In this document: piece after piece, positions 34,300 through 42,979 of the stretch
How the letters are laid out: each line of letters begins with the position of its first letter
Numbering within the stretch: position 1 is the stretch's first letter
Source: Rhizobium leguminosarum
Lineage (GTDB): Bacteria; Pseudomonadota; Alphaproteobacteria; Rhizobiales; Rhizobiaceae
NCBI RefSeq assembly: GCF_001679785.1
Contig: NZ_CP016287.1
Location: forward strand, 930,001-994,000
Direction of reading: 5' to 3'
DNA length: 64,000 bases
Notes under the pieces: model-generated
Told to the model about the DNA's origin: nothing
Databases searched by the model: none
The model's input: only the letters and a program-made list of their open reading frames with translations
Program-made: the position numbers and the translations under genes

Positions 34300-36249
34300 T
34301 CACGGTTTCTCTTTTGCCCTCACAATGGCGTCCGCTTCCTTGCCGTATAGTTCCTCGAAGTGATCGAAGGTCTTGGAAAAATAACCAATACCCTGTGTCG
34401 CCGAGCGCAGCGCCCGCGCCAGATCGTTAAGTGCGCCACCCGGAACGAGCGCCCGGAAGATGTCCCATCCCTTGGCGGTTTCATCACGGTCGAAGCCGAG
34501 AACCTGACCGTTGAGAGCGGAGACGATCTGGACAAGGCTGCCTGAAAAGACCGACGGGATGTGGAACTCGCAGCGGAAGACCGGCTGCATCAACACGGTC
34601 GATCCTTCGGAAAGCGCCTGGCGCACCCCCATTTTCGAAGCAGTCCGGAAGGCGTGTTCCGAACTGTCAACGGTATGGTGCTGACCATCTAACAGCGTTA
34701 CGCCGACATCGATGACTTCGAAGCCTAGCGGCCCTTTCTCCATCGCTTCGCGCGCGCCCGCTTCGACGGCAGGGATGTAATTGCGCGGAACGGCGCCGCC
34801 CTTGATGGTTTCGCCAAAGGTGAAGCCCTGGCCGCGCTCGTTGGGGTGAATGCTCAACTTCACATCCGCGAATTGCCCGGCACCGCCGGTCTGTTTGCGA
34901 TGGCGGTAATGAACCTCCGATCGTTTCGCGATCGTCTCGCGGTAGATTGGGCTGGGCGTTCGGTCGGTCACGGAGATATGAAAGACATCGGACAGCGTTC
35001 GGCAGAGATCACGCAGATGCACCGGCCCCTGGGCGCGGACGAGTTGAGCGCCCGTGCCTTCCTCCTGCAAGACTTCCAGACCGCGATCCGTCTCGGAAAG
35101 TTTCGCCAGCGTTTCGGAAAGTTTGTTTTCATCGCGCTCGCTACCCGGAATTAGGATCCTTTCAAGCATCGGCGTGGGTGGTTCCGTCCACTCAGGCGGG
35201 GCGACCACCGCGCCGGAGGTCAACAGCGAAGGGACGGGCAGGTGGTCGGACTTGACCGTTGCGAAGACATCCCCCGGCGCAGGCAGAACCGTCGAATTGG
35301 ACCGCCCGTTTGCGAGATTTTGAACGGCGCCGAGGCTGGAGCCGCCCAGTGATGCGCCTTGCCGCAGTCCCTCGCCAAGTGCGCGCACGAGCACCGTCTT
35401 GCCGACATTCTGGCGATGATAGGAGTGGAAGCTCACGGCCGCCAGCTTGCCTTCATCGACAGTTCCCGTATGAGCGAGACGCTGCCGAAGAACCCCTACC
35501 GGCGGCGCCTCGTGGCGCAGCGCCTTCATCAGCCTCGTCATGCCGTTGCCGTGAATTGCAGCACCGATCAGGACCGGGATAATTCTGTTTTCCCTTAGAA
35601 CCCGTGATGAAATAGCATAGAGCGCATCGCTGGATGGCTCGCGGTCCTCGATCAGTTCCTCGAGAAGCCAGTCATCAAATTCGGACAGGTGTTCCAGGAG
35701 CTCGGCGCGCGCTTCGTGCTCGCGGTCGGCAGTGCTCTCGGGGATTGCGATCAGCGCCGAAGTCTGGCCTTCCCGGTATCGCCACGCCCGTTCCGAAATC
35801 AGATCGCAACTGCCAATGACCCTGTCCCCCTCGCGGATCGGGATCTGGCGAAGCAAAAGGGTGTGGTTGGCGTAGTCTTGAAGCGCGGCGATCACGTCAC
35901 TCAACCGCCCTCGCGGTTCGTCCATCCGGTTGACGAAGAGGATGCAAGGCGTCCCCGAGGCTTCGACTATCCGCAGATAGGGCGCGGCGAGCACAGCCTC
36001 CGCGGGTGCCGATGAAACGCACAGTATGCAGGCGTCGCTGGCAAGAAGCGCGTGCTGCGCATGCGCCAACGCTTCGTTGGGTCCTGGCGCATCCAGTGCA
36101 CACCACGCCTCGCTTCCAAAGGTGAATTCTGTGAGGTTCAATCCATAAGGCGAGCTGGATTTTCTCGGCGTCCCCTCCAGGGAGCCGAGCCTTTCCACGA
36201 CTGTCGATTTTCCGGTCTGCGAGGGTCCAAGCACGGTGAAGCAGCGCAT
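34300..36249 (-). CDS. Elongation factor G-like GTPase (EF-G paralog)
   Basis: A 649-residue translational-GTPase relative. The P-loop is GPSQTGKST near residue 8, switch II reads CALDAPG (DAPG in place of DTPGH), and the NKxD box is NRMD. EF-G domains II to V follow, with GGAGQFADVKLSIHPNERGQ, GFEVIDVGVTLLDGQHHTVD and SSEHAFRTASKMGVRQAL in domains IV and V. The altered G-motifs and shortened length (canonical EF-G is near 700) match the alphaproteobacterial 'elongation factor G-like' group, whose exact role is unclear. The ATG at 36249 has a GGAGGAAGG site upstream, which decides the start over an ATG at 36276. Confidence 0.9.
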   Translation of the reverse strand: MRCFTVLGPSQTGKSTVVERLGSLEGTPRKSSSPYGLNLTEFTFGSEAWCALDAPGPNEALAHAQHALLASDACILCVSSAPAEAVLAAPYLRIVEASGTPCILFVNRMDEPRGRLSDVIAALQDYANHTLLLRQIPIREGDRVIGSCDLISERAWRYREGQTSALIAIPESTADREHEARAELLEHLSEFDDWLLEELIEDREPSSDALYAISSRVLRENRIIPVLIGAAIHGNGMTRLMKALRHEAPPVGVLRQRLAHTGTVDEGKLAAVSFHSYHRQNVGKTVLVRALGEGLRQGASLGGSSLGAVQNLANGRSNSTVLPAPGDVFATVKSDHLPVPSLLTSGAVVAPPEWTEPPTPMLERILIPGSERDENKLSETLAKLSETDRGLEVLQEEGTGAQLVRAQGPVHLRDLCRTLSDVFHISVTDRTPSPIYRETIAKRSEVHYRHRKQTGGAGQFADVKLSIHPNERGQGFTFGETIKGGAVPRNYIPAVEAGAREAMEKGPLGFEVIDVGVTLLDGQHHTVDSSEHAFRTASKMGVRQALSEGSTVLMQPVFRCEFHIPSVFSGSLVQIVSALNGQVLGFDRDETAKGWDIFRALVPGGALNDLARALRSATQGIGYFSKTFDHFEELYGKEADAIVRAKEKP

Positions 36250-36484
36250 CGGCCTTCCTCCAACTGCCATAAACACAATTTTCAGCCATCATAGAATGCC
36301 CTGAACCGCTGCAAGGCGCCAGAGGTGTTCAGTGTCACAACGCTTGATCTGGACTTGCATTTGAGGCTGATCCATTCAGGGGCTGAGAACGCATTGACGA
36401 ATTTGCGATATCGACGTCTATGCGCGACGAACCACTGACATTGTTTGCAGCCGCGGCCGAACGGGCGATCGCCGGGCAGCAGGA

Positions 36485-36750
36485 GCCGAATGCCTGAACC
36501 AGCACTGGTTCCTGACCCTTGCGGATGCCCGCAAAAGATGGAGGATTGGCGTAGAGACTACAATGAGGTTCGGCCACATGGCGCGATCGGCAACAAGGTA
36601 CCGATTTCGCTTATGAACGGCTCATCGGCACCCCCGCCGAGCTGAGCCATAACCCCGAAAATTCCAGCTCCCGCTGACCCAAAGTCGGGGAGCATTTCAA
36701 AAGAACCCTGGAGCGAACTCAAAACTGGATAAAACTTAGGGGCAAGGTCA
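36485..36750 (+). mobile_element. IS3-family insertion sequence remnant (transposase C-terminus and right end)
   Basis: The translation AECLNQHWFLTLADAR, then after a one-base frameshift KMEDWRRDYNEVRPHGAIGN, is the C-terminal end of an IS3-family (OrfB) integrase. The stop lies at 36643-36645. It is followed by about 100 bases typical of an IS3 right end, finishing GGGGCAAGGTCA at 36750. The left part of the element and the catalytic DDE region are missing, so it is inactive. Confidence 0.75.
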
Positions 36751-36816
36751 GGAGGCATGAAGCACGATAGTCGTGCAGCCTGGCCCCGCAGATTGTCGAA
36801 TCGCAGGAAAGCCTAG

Positions 36817-36832
36817 CCCGCATCTCTCACAG
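36817..36832 (+). repeat. IS1380 left terminal inverted repeat
   Basis: CCCGCATCTCTCACAG, matching the complement of the right end except for three positions. Preceded by the target duplicate CTAG. Confidence 0.8.
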
Positions 36833-36987
36833 CGCCTGTGGCGTTGGTTGACGTTGGGCTGTTGGCGGCGGTCGGGGCTGGGCTCCCCGCCGAGGACGCG
36901 GGCGGCCGTCGCCGCGATGTTGGGCGTTTTGTCTGGTCCGGCGATGTATCCTCTGTCGTTGGCGGGAAGGGCTCGGGTCCGGTGGCA

Positions 36988-38370
36988 TCATCGGGCCGCG
37001 GCGCATATTCGGGCGTGAGCCAGGGCAAATTCCTCGGCATATGGGCAGGCCGAAGCCATCGCCACCTTGATGCGGCGGACCGAGATGCGGACCTGGGCGC
37101 CGATCTTCAAGAGCTTCAATCGGATCGTGCCGCAGGTGGCATCGGCAAGGCGGCTACCGGTGAGGCCGAGGCGGCGTAGCGCACAGATCAGCACATAGGC
37201 CAAGGATGCAAACCAGAGCCGCAACTGATTGGCGCGCATGGTGTGGGCGCTGGTGCGGTCGGCATAGAGATCGAGCTGGCATTCCTTGATACGGTTCTCC
37301 ATATCGCCACGGGCGCAGTAAAGCTCCTCGTAAAGCGGTTGTGCCGCCCAGTATTCCGGTTCCAGCGAGGTGACGATGAAGCGCGGATTGGCCCCCGCCA
37401 TCGTCCATTCGGCCTTGGCCACCACCCGCCGTCGGCATGACCAGCTGCCCTTCGTCGACCACAGGAAGTCGCGGAAGACGCGGGCAGCCTGGCCGCTTGC
37501 CTTGGCCGCAAGGCTCGCTTCCTCCAGGGCCTCGGCGATCTTCTCTTCCAACCGCTTGTTGCGGGCAAGGCCAAAGACATAGTCGACGCCGTTTGCCTCG
37601 CACCAGTCCATCAGTTCGTCGCGGGCAAAGCCGGAATCGGCCCGCAGGATGATGCGCACGTTGGGCCAGCGCGCGCGGATCTGCTTGACGATCCGCCCGA
37701 CCTCCTCGACCGCGCCGGCGCTGGCGTCGATATTGGAGCGTCGCAGCTTGGCCGAAAGCAGATGCCGGCCGCAAAAGATGTAGAGCGGCAAATAGCAATA
37801 GCCGTCATAATAGCCGTGGAAGAACCGCCCTTCCTGATGGCCGTGCAGCGGATCGTCGGTGGCGTCGAGATCGAGCACGATCTCCTCCGGCGGCCTGTCG
37901 TGTGCGTCCACGAACAGCTCCACGAATAGCGCTTCCAGCGCCCCTGCGTCATAGGCGATCTTATGATAGCGCGTCGGCGCGCCGGGGCGGCCGTGCTCCA
38001 GCCGGTTCAACGTGGATTTGCCGGCAAGCACCGCACAGTCTTGTCGCTTCGGCGTCAGCCGCTCCGACAGCAGCGCAAGTACCGGGTCGTGGCGCAGCGT
38101 GTCGTGATCGTCGACATCCTCATAGCCCAGCGCGATCGCTGCAATGCGCTGCCCGACCAGCGTGCGCATGCTGTGGACCGTGCACTTGCGATCGCGGCCA
38201 TCAATGAAGCAGCCGGCCACCCGGTCGAATAGCCCGATGGCCCCATCGACGTGGCGAAGCAGCAGCGCACCGGCATCCGAGGTGATCGCGCCGCCGTCGA
38301 AACCAGCGATAACTTTGTGGCCGTCGAAGCCTTCAAATCCGAACTGCGCGGAGATACAGTGTGTTTGCAT
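36988..38370 (-). CDS. IS1380-family transposase
   Basis: A 460-residue DDE transposase. The N-terminal FDGGAITSDAGALLLRHVDG is followed by the first acidic site in EEIVLDLDATDDPLHGHQEG, the second in RIILRADSGFARDELMDWCE, and the catalytic glutamate region LYCARGDMENRIKECQLDLY. All three acidic positions are present. The C-terminal helix with TSAHTMRANQLRLWFASLAY is typical. The protein is full length for the family. It is the only gene of the element and is bounded by the inverted repeats at 36817 and 38463. Confidence 0.95.
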   Translation of the reverse strand: MQTHCISAQFGFEGFDGHKVIAGFDGGAITSDAGALLLRHVDGAIGLFDRVAGCFIDGRDRKCTVHSMRTLVGQRIAAIALGYEDVDDHDTLRHDPVLALLSERLTPKRQDCAVLAGKSTLNRLEHGRPGAPTRYHKIAYDAGALEALFVELFVDAHDRPPEEIVLDLDATDDPLHGHQEGRFFHGYYDGYCYLPLYIFCGRHLLSAKLRRSNIDASAGAVEEVGRIVKQIRARWPNVRIILRADSGFARDELMDWCEANGVDYVFGLARNKRLEEKIAEALEEASLAAKASGQAARVFRDFLWSTKGSWSCRRRVVAKAEWTMAGANPRFIVTSLEPEYWAAQPLYEELYCARGDMENRIKECQLDLYADRTSAHTMRANQLRLWFASLAYVLICALRRLGLTGSRLADATCGTIRLKLLKIGAQVRISVRRIKVAMASACPYAEEFALAHARICAAAR

Positions 38371-38447
38371 CGGGCCTCCGTAACGAATCTGGTAAGCCTT
38401 TGTCGTAAAAGCAGTTTCTCAGATTCGCAGGCCCGATGCACCCCTTA

Positions 38448-38463
38448 CTTTGAGAGATTCAGG
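38448..38463 (-). repeat. IS1380 right terminal inverted repeat
   Basis: CTTTGAGAGATTCAGG on the + strand (CCTGAATCTCTCAAAG on the minus strand). Followed by the second CTAG copy. Confidence 0.8.
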
Positions 38464-38582
38464 CTAGCGCTTTTCCTCGGTAGAAGGCCGTGCGTAATCA
38501 GACGGTATAAAGGTTTCCAGCCGGCGAATGGGTTCGAGAACCTCCAGATGCGACGGCTGTCATGCGACGAATCTTGCAGGTC

Positions 38583-39011
38583 CTAAATCGTTCGTTCCAC
38601 AATCAGGTCATGGACCGTCTCCAACCATCTCCCGAACCGCGACGGATCGCCGCCAACCTTCATCTCGCCCGAACTCTGAAAATCTTGAAGTGCGGTTTGG
38701 TAATCTGGATCGCCGCTGCGCAGGACATTGAGCGCTCGCGCAGCGCTGGCCGTTATCTCGATGGTGACGTCGCCCCGCTCGTCCCGGCGAACTCCGATCC
38801 TGAATGACGGTTGGCCATTGATGATGGCAAACCGAATACTCTGGACATGGCCGCCTGCCAGTTCAACGCCATCCGTATAGCGCTCGACAAGCGTGAGATT
38901 GACGTCCAGCGTGAGCCCGGCGTCCGAGGCGGCTTCGCACATCAGGGTGCCCACCATCTCGAACCAGGCGACTGTTCCTTGGCGAAATTTCGCTTGCGCG
39001 TCCATGTTCAT
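38583..39011 (-). CDS. Hypothetical protein, SCP2-like
   Basis: A 142-residue protein starting MNMDAQAKFRQGTVAWFEMV. The C-terminal half (residues 80-142) reads like an SCP2 sterol-binding-type domain: DVTIEITASAARALNVLRSG, then a FQSSGEMKVGGDPSRFGRWL segment with the glycine-rich strand seen in that fold. This suggests binding of a hydrophobic or lipid-like ligand, with limited confidence. The AAGGA site lies just before the ATG at 39011. It follows the MDR oxidoreductase gene on the same strand (gap about 70 bases upstream), so the two may be cotranscribed. Confidence 0.6.
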   Translation of the reverse strand: MNMDAQAKFRQGTVAWFEMVGTLMCEAASDAGLTLDVNLTLVERYTDGVELAGGHVQSIRFAIINGQPSFRIGVRRDERGDVTIEITASAARALNVLRSGDPDYQTALQDFQSSGEMKVGGDPSRFGRWLETVHDLIVERTI

Positions 39012-39081
39012 CAGTCCTTCTGAAAGACCGCCGTTTGTCTTGCCGCAGGGGTCAATTGGGGATGCTTTTGAGAGGCTCGGC

Positions 39082-40086
39082 TCATTCGACCGTGAGGACG
39101 ATCTTGCCCTGGATGTGACCCTTCGCCGCCTTCTCATGAGCCTGGCGCGCCTCAGGGAGCGGATAGGTGCTGTCAATGACAGTCCGGATCGTGCCATCAT
39201 CGAGCAGGCGCCCGATTTGTTCCAGCTGCGCGCCGTTGGAGCGAACCTGGGTCGTCGACACAGTCATGCCCCGTGCCGCCGCCTCGTCCGCGCCGGCGAA
39301 TCCAAGGGGGAAAATCGGAAACAGCGAACCGCCACGCTTTAGCGTGCGAAGGAAACGCTCTGTCTCCGGGCCACCGACGGCATCGATGACAAGGTCGAGA
39401 TCGCGAACCACGCCCTCTGGAGCCTGCTTTCCATAATCGATGATCTCGTCAGCGCCGAGGTCACGCAGAAGAGTTTCGTTCTTGCCGGAAGCGACAGCGA
39501 TGACATGAGCACCCTTCCACTTGGCCAGTTGCACCGCGAGATGACCCACGCCTCCGGCTGCACCGTTTACCATCACTGTCTTGCCAGCCAGCGGCACCGG
39601 CTCATGGCGGTTCGGCTGTAGCGGATTGGGTTCGTTGTGGCCAAGTTCGATCAAGAACTGCCACGCGGTGAGCAGCGACATCGGTGCCGCCGCAGCCGAC
39701 ACGTGATCGATGCCGGACGGCTTGCGAGCCAGTTCGGACGCGGGCACGCTCACATATTCCGCATAGCCCCGGCTCTCCCCTGCCAGACCGCTCGGAAACC
39801 GCACCATGGAATAGACTTCGTCGCCGATCGAAAACTTCCCGACATCTTCGGCGATGGCGTGGACCACGCCGGAAATGTCCGTGCCTGGAACGACAGGAAA
39901 CGAGACCTTCGGCTGCCACTCCTGCGGAAGCATCTTGTAGCCCTCGCGCAAGTACCAGTCGGGCGGATTGAGGCCGATCGCATGGACCCGGACGAGGACC
40001 TCGCCAGCCGTGAGCGCCGGTCGCGGCGCCTCTTCGTACCGAAGCACCTCGGGGCCCCCGAACTCATGAAACCGTACTGCTTTCAT
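39082..40086 (-). CDS. Zinc-independent MDR (quinone oxidoreductase-like) NADP-dependent oxidoreductase
   Basis: A 334-residue medium-chain reductase starting MKAVRFHEFGGPEVLRYEEA. The GroES-like part contains VVPGTDISGVVHAIAEDVGK and FSIGDEVYSM. The Rossmann part has the NADP motif VNGAAGGVGHLAVQLAKWKG. No zinc-binding cysteine cluster is visible, as in quinone oxidoreductases. A start at 40110 would add eight residues (MEIVVSQV). The MKAVRF start is the family norm. It is divergent from the LysR gene at 40188, with about 100 bases between, which suggests that LysR controls it. Confidence 0.9.
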   Translation of the reverse strand: MKAVRFHEFGGPEVLRYEEAPRPALTAGEVLVRVHAIGLNPPDWYLREGYKMLPQEWQPKVSFPVVPGTDISGVVHAIAEDVGKFSIGDEVYSMVRFPSGLAGESRGYAEYVSVPASELARKPSGIDHVSAAAAPMSLLTAWQFLIELGHNEPNPLQPNRHEPVPLAGKTVMVNGAAGGVGHLAVQLAKWKGAHVIAVASGKNETLLRDLGADEIIDYGKQAPEGVVRDLDLVIDAVGGPETERFLRTLKRGGSLFPIFPLGFAGADEAAARGMTVSTTQVRSNGAQLEQIGRLLDDGTIRTVIDSTYPLPEARQAHEKAAKGHIQGKIVLTVE

Positions 40087-40187
40087 AACCTGGCTCACGA
40101 CAATCTCCATCGATGCATTCCTCTCAGACCGTTATACCCACTCGATTGCCCGTTGATAATGTTGGTGACTTTCGCTTTAATAATGCC

Positions 40188-41120
40188 ATGAAGGAACAAA
40201 TAGCGCTGGAACGCTTGACCGGTTTGATTGCGTTCGCACGCGCAGGATCGATGGGAAGCTATACGGCTGCCGCACATTCCCTGGCCATCTCGCCCTCGGC
40301 CGTCAGCAAAAGCATTCAACGGCTCGAACAGCGGCTGGGTGTGTCCCTCTTCACCCGCACGACACGATCACTCACCCTTACGCCGGAAGGCCGCGAGCTT
40401 CACGACCGCGCGCTCAAGCTGCTCCAGGACGCTGAAGCCATCGAACAGACGGCTATGGCAGCGCGGTCGGAGCCCTCCGGGACCCTGCGGGTCGCTGCGT
40501 CGCTGCTCATCGGCGTGCATGTGATAGCGCCGGCACTGCCGGCCTTTCGAGCCCTCTACCCCAAGGTGAGCGTCGATCTGCGGCTCAGCGACCAATATCT
40601 CGACATGATCGAACAAGGCATAGACGTCGCCGTGCGTATCGGTGATCCCGCGGACTCGCGGTTGTTGTCGCGCAGGCTGGCGCCATACCGGCTGTGCGCC
40701 TTCGCTTCCCCTGCCTATCTGGCGGCTCGTGGAATCCCAACGCACCCGGAGGAACTGGAGGGACACGAAACCGTCAGCCTGCGCTACCAGAGCACGGGCC
40801 AGACTTTTCGATGGCCTTTCAAGATAGGCGATAGAACCATTGAAATCCTCCCGCGGTCCAAGCTGATCGTCGACGCGAGCGATGCGCTGGTAGAGATGCT
40901 TGCCGCGGGTGGCGGCATTGGCGTTGCCGCGACCTTCGTGACGGCGCCGCACGTGGCGCGCGGAGATCTGGTTCCGGTCCTATCCGAATTTGCCGTCGAG
41001 CGGCACAACATCACTGCGCTCTGGCCCGAGAGCCGCAAGACAAATCCAGCCGTGCGCGCTTTCATTGCTCGGCTGCAGGATGTGTTCCGAGAGCGAATGA
41101 ATGCTGCGTCGACGCCTTAA
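40188..41120 (+). CDS. LysR-family transcriptional regulator
   Basis: A 310-residue regulator. [23 protein letters not shown], then [34 protein letters not shown]. The effector domain runs from about residue 95 ([20 protein letters not shown]) and has [20 protein letters not shown], the CrgA/AaeR-type pattern often seen with genes for quinone reductases. The start at 40188 gives the standard N-terminus. It is divergent from the MDR gene. Its last bases overlap the end of the minus-strand PAS pseudogene. Confidence 0.92.
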   Translation: MKEQIALERLTGLIAFARAGSMGSYTAAAHSLAISPSAVSKSIQRLEQRLGVSLFTRTTRSLTLTPEGRELHDRALKLLQDAEAIEQTAMAARSEPSGTLRVAASLLIGVHVIAPALPAFRALYPKVSVDLRLSDQYLDMIEQGIDVAVRIGDPADSRLLSRRLAPYRLCAFASPAYLAARGIPTHPEELEGHETVSLRYQSTGQTFRWPFKIGDRTIEILPRSKLIVDASDALVEMLAAGGGIGVAATFVTAPHVARGDLVPVLSEFAVERHNITALWPESRKTNPAVRAFIARLQDVFRERMNAASTP

Positions 41121-41634
41121 CGTGTTGAGCTAACAGGCAGAAATATGATTTGCGTCATCACCTTCTCCAGATCGTTCTCGCGTGCGAGATTAGCGCCGGC
41201 ACGATTGAGGATCTCCAAAGCCCGGGTGCGCTCCCGAAGGGCGATCTCGATTTGCCGCTGCTCGGTGCGATCTCTCAGGATCTTCACGAACCCGACCAAC
41301 TCTTGCCCGTCACCGAAGAGCGGCGTCGTCTCTCCGACGGCCCAGATCCGTCCCCATCTTTTCGCATCCGCCAGCCTTCACCTCCTCCTTTGCCGTTCAG
41401 GCGAGCATCGGCGAGCGCAGCTGCCAGCAAATCGAGGGCGCCCTCGTCACTTGGGAAGATTTAGATCAGCGTCTTTCCGAGCATCTCCTCCTGCGACCAT
41501 CCGAGCAGCCTTTCGGCACCTTTGCTCCAGCTGGTGATATTGCCTTCAGCGTCGAGGGTTATGATCCCGGTATCGATGGCGCTGTTGAGGATTTGTTGAA
41601 GGCGTTCGGCGGGAAAATTGATTGGGGATTTCAT
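41117..41634 (-). pseudogene. PAS-domain sensor, disrupted and truncated
   Basis: Starts MKSPINFPAERLQQILNSAI with a GAGG site, then DTGIITLDAEGNITSWSKGA, a classic PAS fold. A TAA at 41461-41463 interrupts the frame, which then continues IFPSDEGALDLLAAALADAR. A one-base shift near 41360 is needed to read RIWAVGETTPLFGDGQELVG and FVKILRDRTEQRQIEIALRE (PAC/helix). The sequence then runs into a stop at the start of what should be a GAF domain (LARENDLEKVMTQ). No kinase part remains. It follows the HWE kinase gene, so it is the decayed last part of a sensor locus. Confidence 0.75.
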
Positions 41635-41868
41635 CGTGCCTCGTGGCTGACCTGCATTGCAGGCAGAACTACCACAACGCAAAAGCCTCGGAAGAGTTCA
41701 TGCGAGAGGGTGTCCGATGGTCCGACCACGCCACGCGCCGCAAAGGGGAACGCTGATAGAATTCGCATGGATATTGAGATCGCGGCCGGGATCGCCTTAT
41801 GGCCTCGCGCTCGGTGAACCACTCTGGCTGAATCGGACGGCGCAGGAACAGTGCTGCCTGAACAGATG

Positions 41869-42927
41869 CTAATCTGCCGTACCGTGGTTTTGCGGCGTAA
41901 CGCGCGATAACGGACCACTCACGCTGCACTGAAAGCCATCTGGGGCAAAGGAGATGTCGGGAAGCGATCCGAACAAGGACCCCAAAGCTGATCGAACATA
42001 TCTGGTGCCATAGCCTTGCCGCGTCGGTTCACGCACCGGCGGACCGCCCGCTTCGATCCAGTTCAAGTACAAATTGGGGCCGCCCGCTTCCGCGATCGTC
42101 CAGACGATTTCGACCGTCCCGTCGGGCTCGGACAATGCGCCATATTTGATGGCATTCGTTATGAGTTCGTGCAAACACAGTGCTATCGTGGTTCCGGCCT
42201 CGCGGCTGACCGTGATCTCCGGGCCGCTGACGTTGATGCGGCTCATGCCATCACCGTTGTACGGAGAAACCGTCAGGCCGACGACGTCGTACAGCGAGAC
42301 CTCCTCTCCGCCGGCCTCGAAGACAGCAGTATGGACATTGGAAAGCGCCTGAAGACGGCTTGTGAAATCGTCGGCCAAGTCATCGATAGATGCAGCGCCG
42401 CGCCTGGTCATCCGGAAGATCGAGCTGACACTCGCCAGGATGTTCTTTACCCGATGATTAAGCTCCAGACGCAGCTCTCGCTCCCGTTCGATGGAATCGC
42501 GAACCTGGCGCTGGCGCAGTCGCACCAGCATATTCGACTGGATCGCGTTCACGAATTCCAACGGTGCGATCGGACGCGTATGGAACAGTAGGCGAGCATC
42601 CGGCCAGGAAGCCTGCAGTCGGGTGCGTATTCTCGCGACAGGCGCAGAACGCTCCAACAATACGAAGATTGGAACTTCAGACCAGCCAGCCTGCTCCGCG
42701 AGATGTTCGGCGATTTTGTCTACGACCTCGGAACTGAGCGCCTCGTGGGTGATAACGATGATCCCGGGTGACAAGGAAAGATGCTGGACCAGATCCTCGT
42801 CCGCCTTGACTGCTTTGACCTCAACCGCCTGCTCATGAAGGGACGCTGCTATATACTCGGCATCCTTGCGAAAAGGAGCGAGGACGAGAACCCAGTCCAG
42901 TTCGCTTTCGGGCGTAACGATGTTCAT
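41869..42927 (-). CDS. HWE-family sensor histidine kinase with N-terminal receiver-like domain
   Basis: A 352-residue cytoplasmic kinase. Residues 12-125 resemble a response-regulator receiver (WVLVLAPFRKDAEYIAASLH, IIVITHEALS, PIFVLLERS), but the phosphoacceptor aspartate is not obvious. The HWE/HisKA_2 domain follows, with the phospho-histidine at about residue 158 in LRLELNHRVKNILASV, the N-box LHELITNAIKYGAL at 252-265 and the G-box RQGYGTRYVRSALGSLFGSL. The start ATG overlaps the stop codon of the restored KaiC-like frame (ATGA), so the pair should be cotranslated. KaiC/RAD55-like plus HWE kinase is a common rhizobial combination. Confidence 0.88.
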   Translation of the reverse strand: MNIVTPESELDWVLVLAPFRKDAEYIAASLHEQAVEVKAVKADEDLVQHLSLSPGIIVITHEALSSEVVDKIAEHLAEQAGWSEVPIFVLLERSAPVARIRTRLQASWPDARLLFHTRPIAPLEFVNAIQSNMLVRLRQRQVRDSIERERELRLELNHRVKNILASVSSIFRMTRRGAASIDDLADDFTSRLQALSNVHTAVFEAGGEEVSLYDVVGLTVSPYNGDGMSRINVSGPEITVSREAGTTIALCLHELITNAIKYGALSEPDGTVEIVWTIAEAGGPNLYLNWIEAGGPPVREPTRQGYGTRYVRSALGSLFGSLPDISFAPDGFQCSVSGPLSRVTPQNHGTAD

Positions 42928-42979
42928 TTCGGATCAGGCAAGGGATTGTAGGCCACAACACTCACGCTGCCGCTCTCGA

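Larger units (their letters stand above)
36817..38463 (-). mobile_element. Complete IS1380-family insertion sequence
   Basis: The left end CCCGCATCTCTCACAG (36817-36832) and the right end CTTTGAGAGATTCAGG (38448-38463) form imperfect inverted repeats (13 of 16 matching). They are bordered on both sides by the 4-base duplication CTAG (36813-36816 and 38464-38467). The 1647-base element carries one intact transposase gene on the minus strand. The preserved ends, duplication and open frame suggest a recent, possibly active insertion. Confidence 0.9.

Noticed and set aside
36335..36577. Minus-strand 80-codon frame beside the IS3 remnant
   Set aside because: It is antisense to the transposase remnant and shows no own motif.
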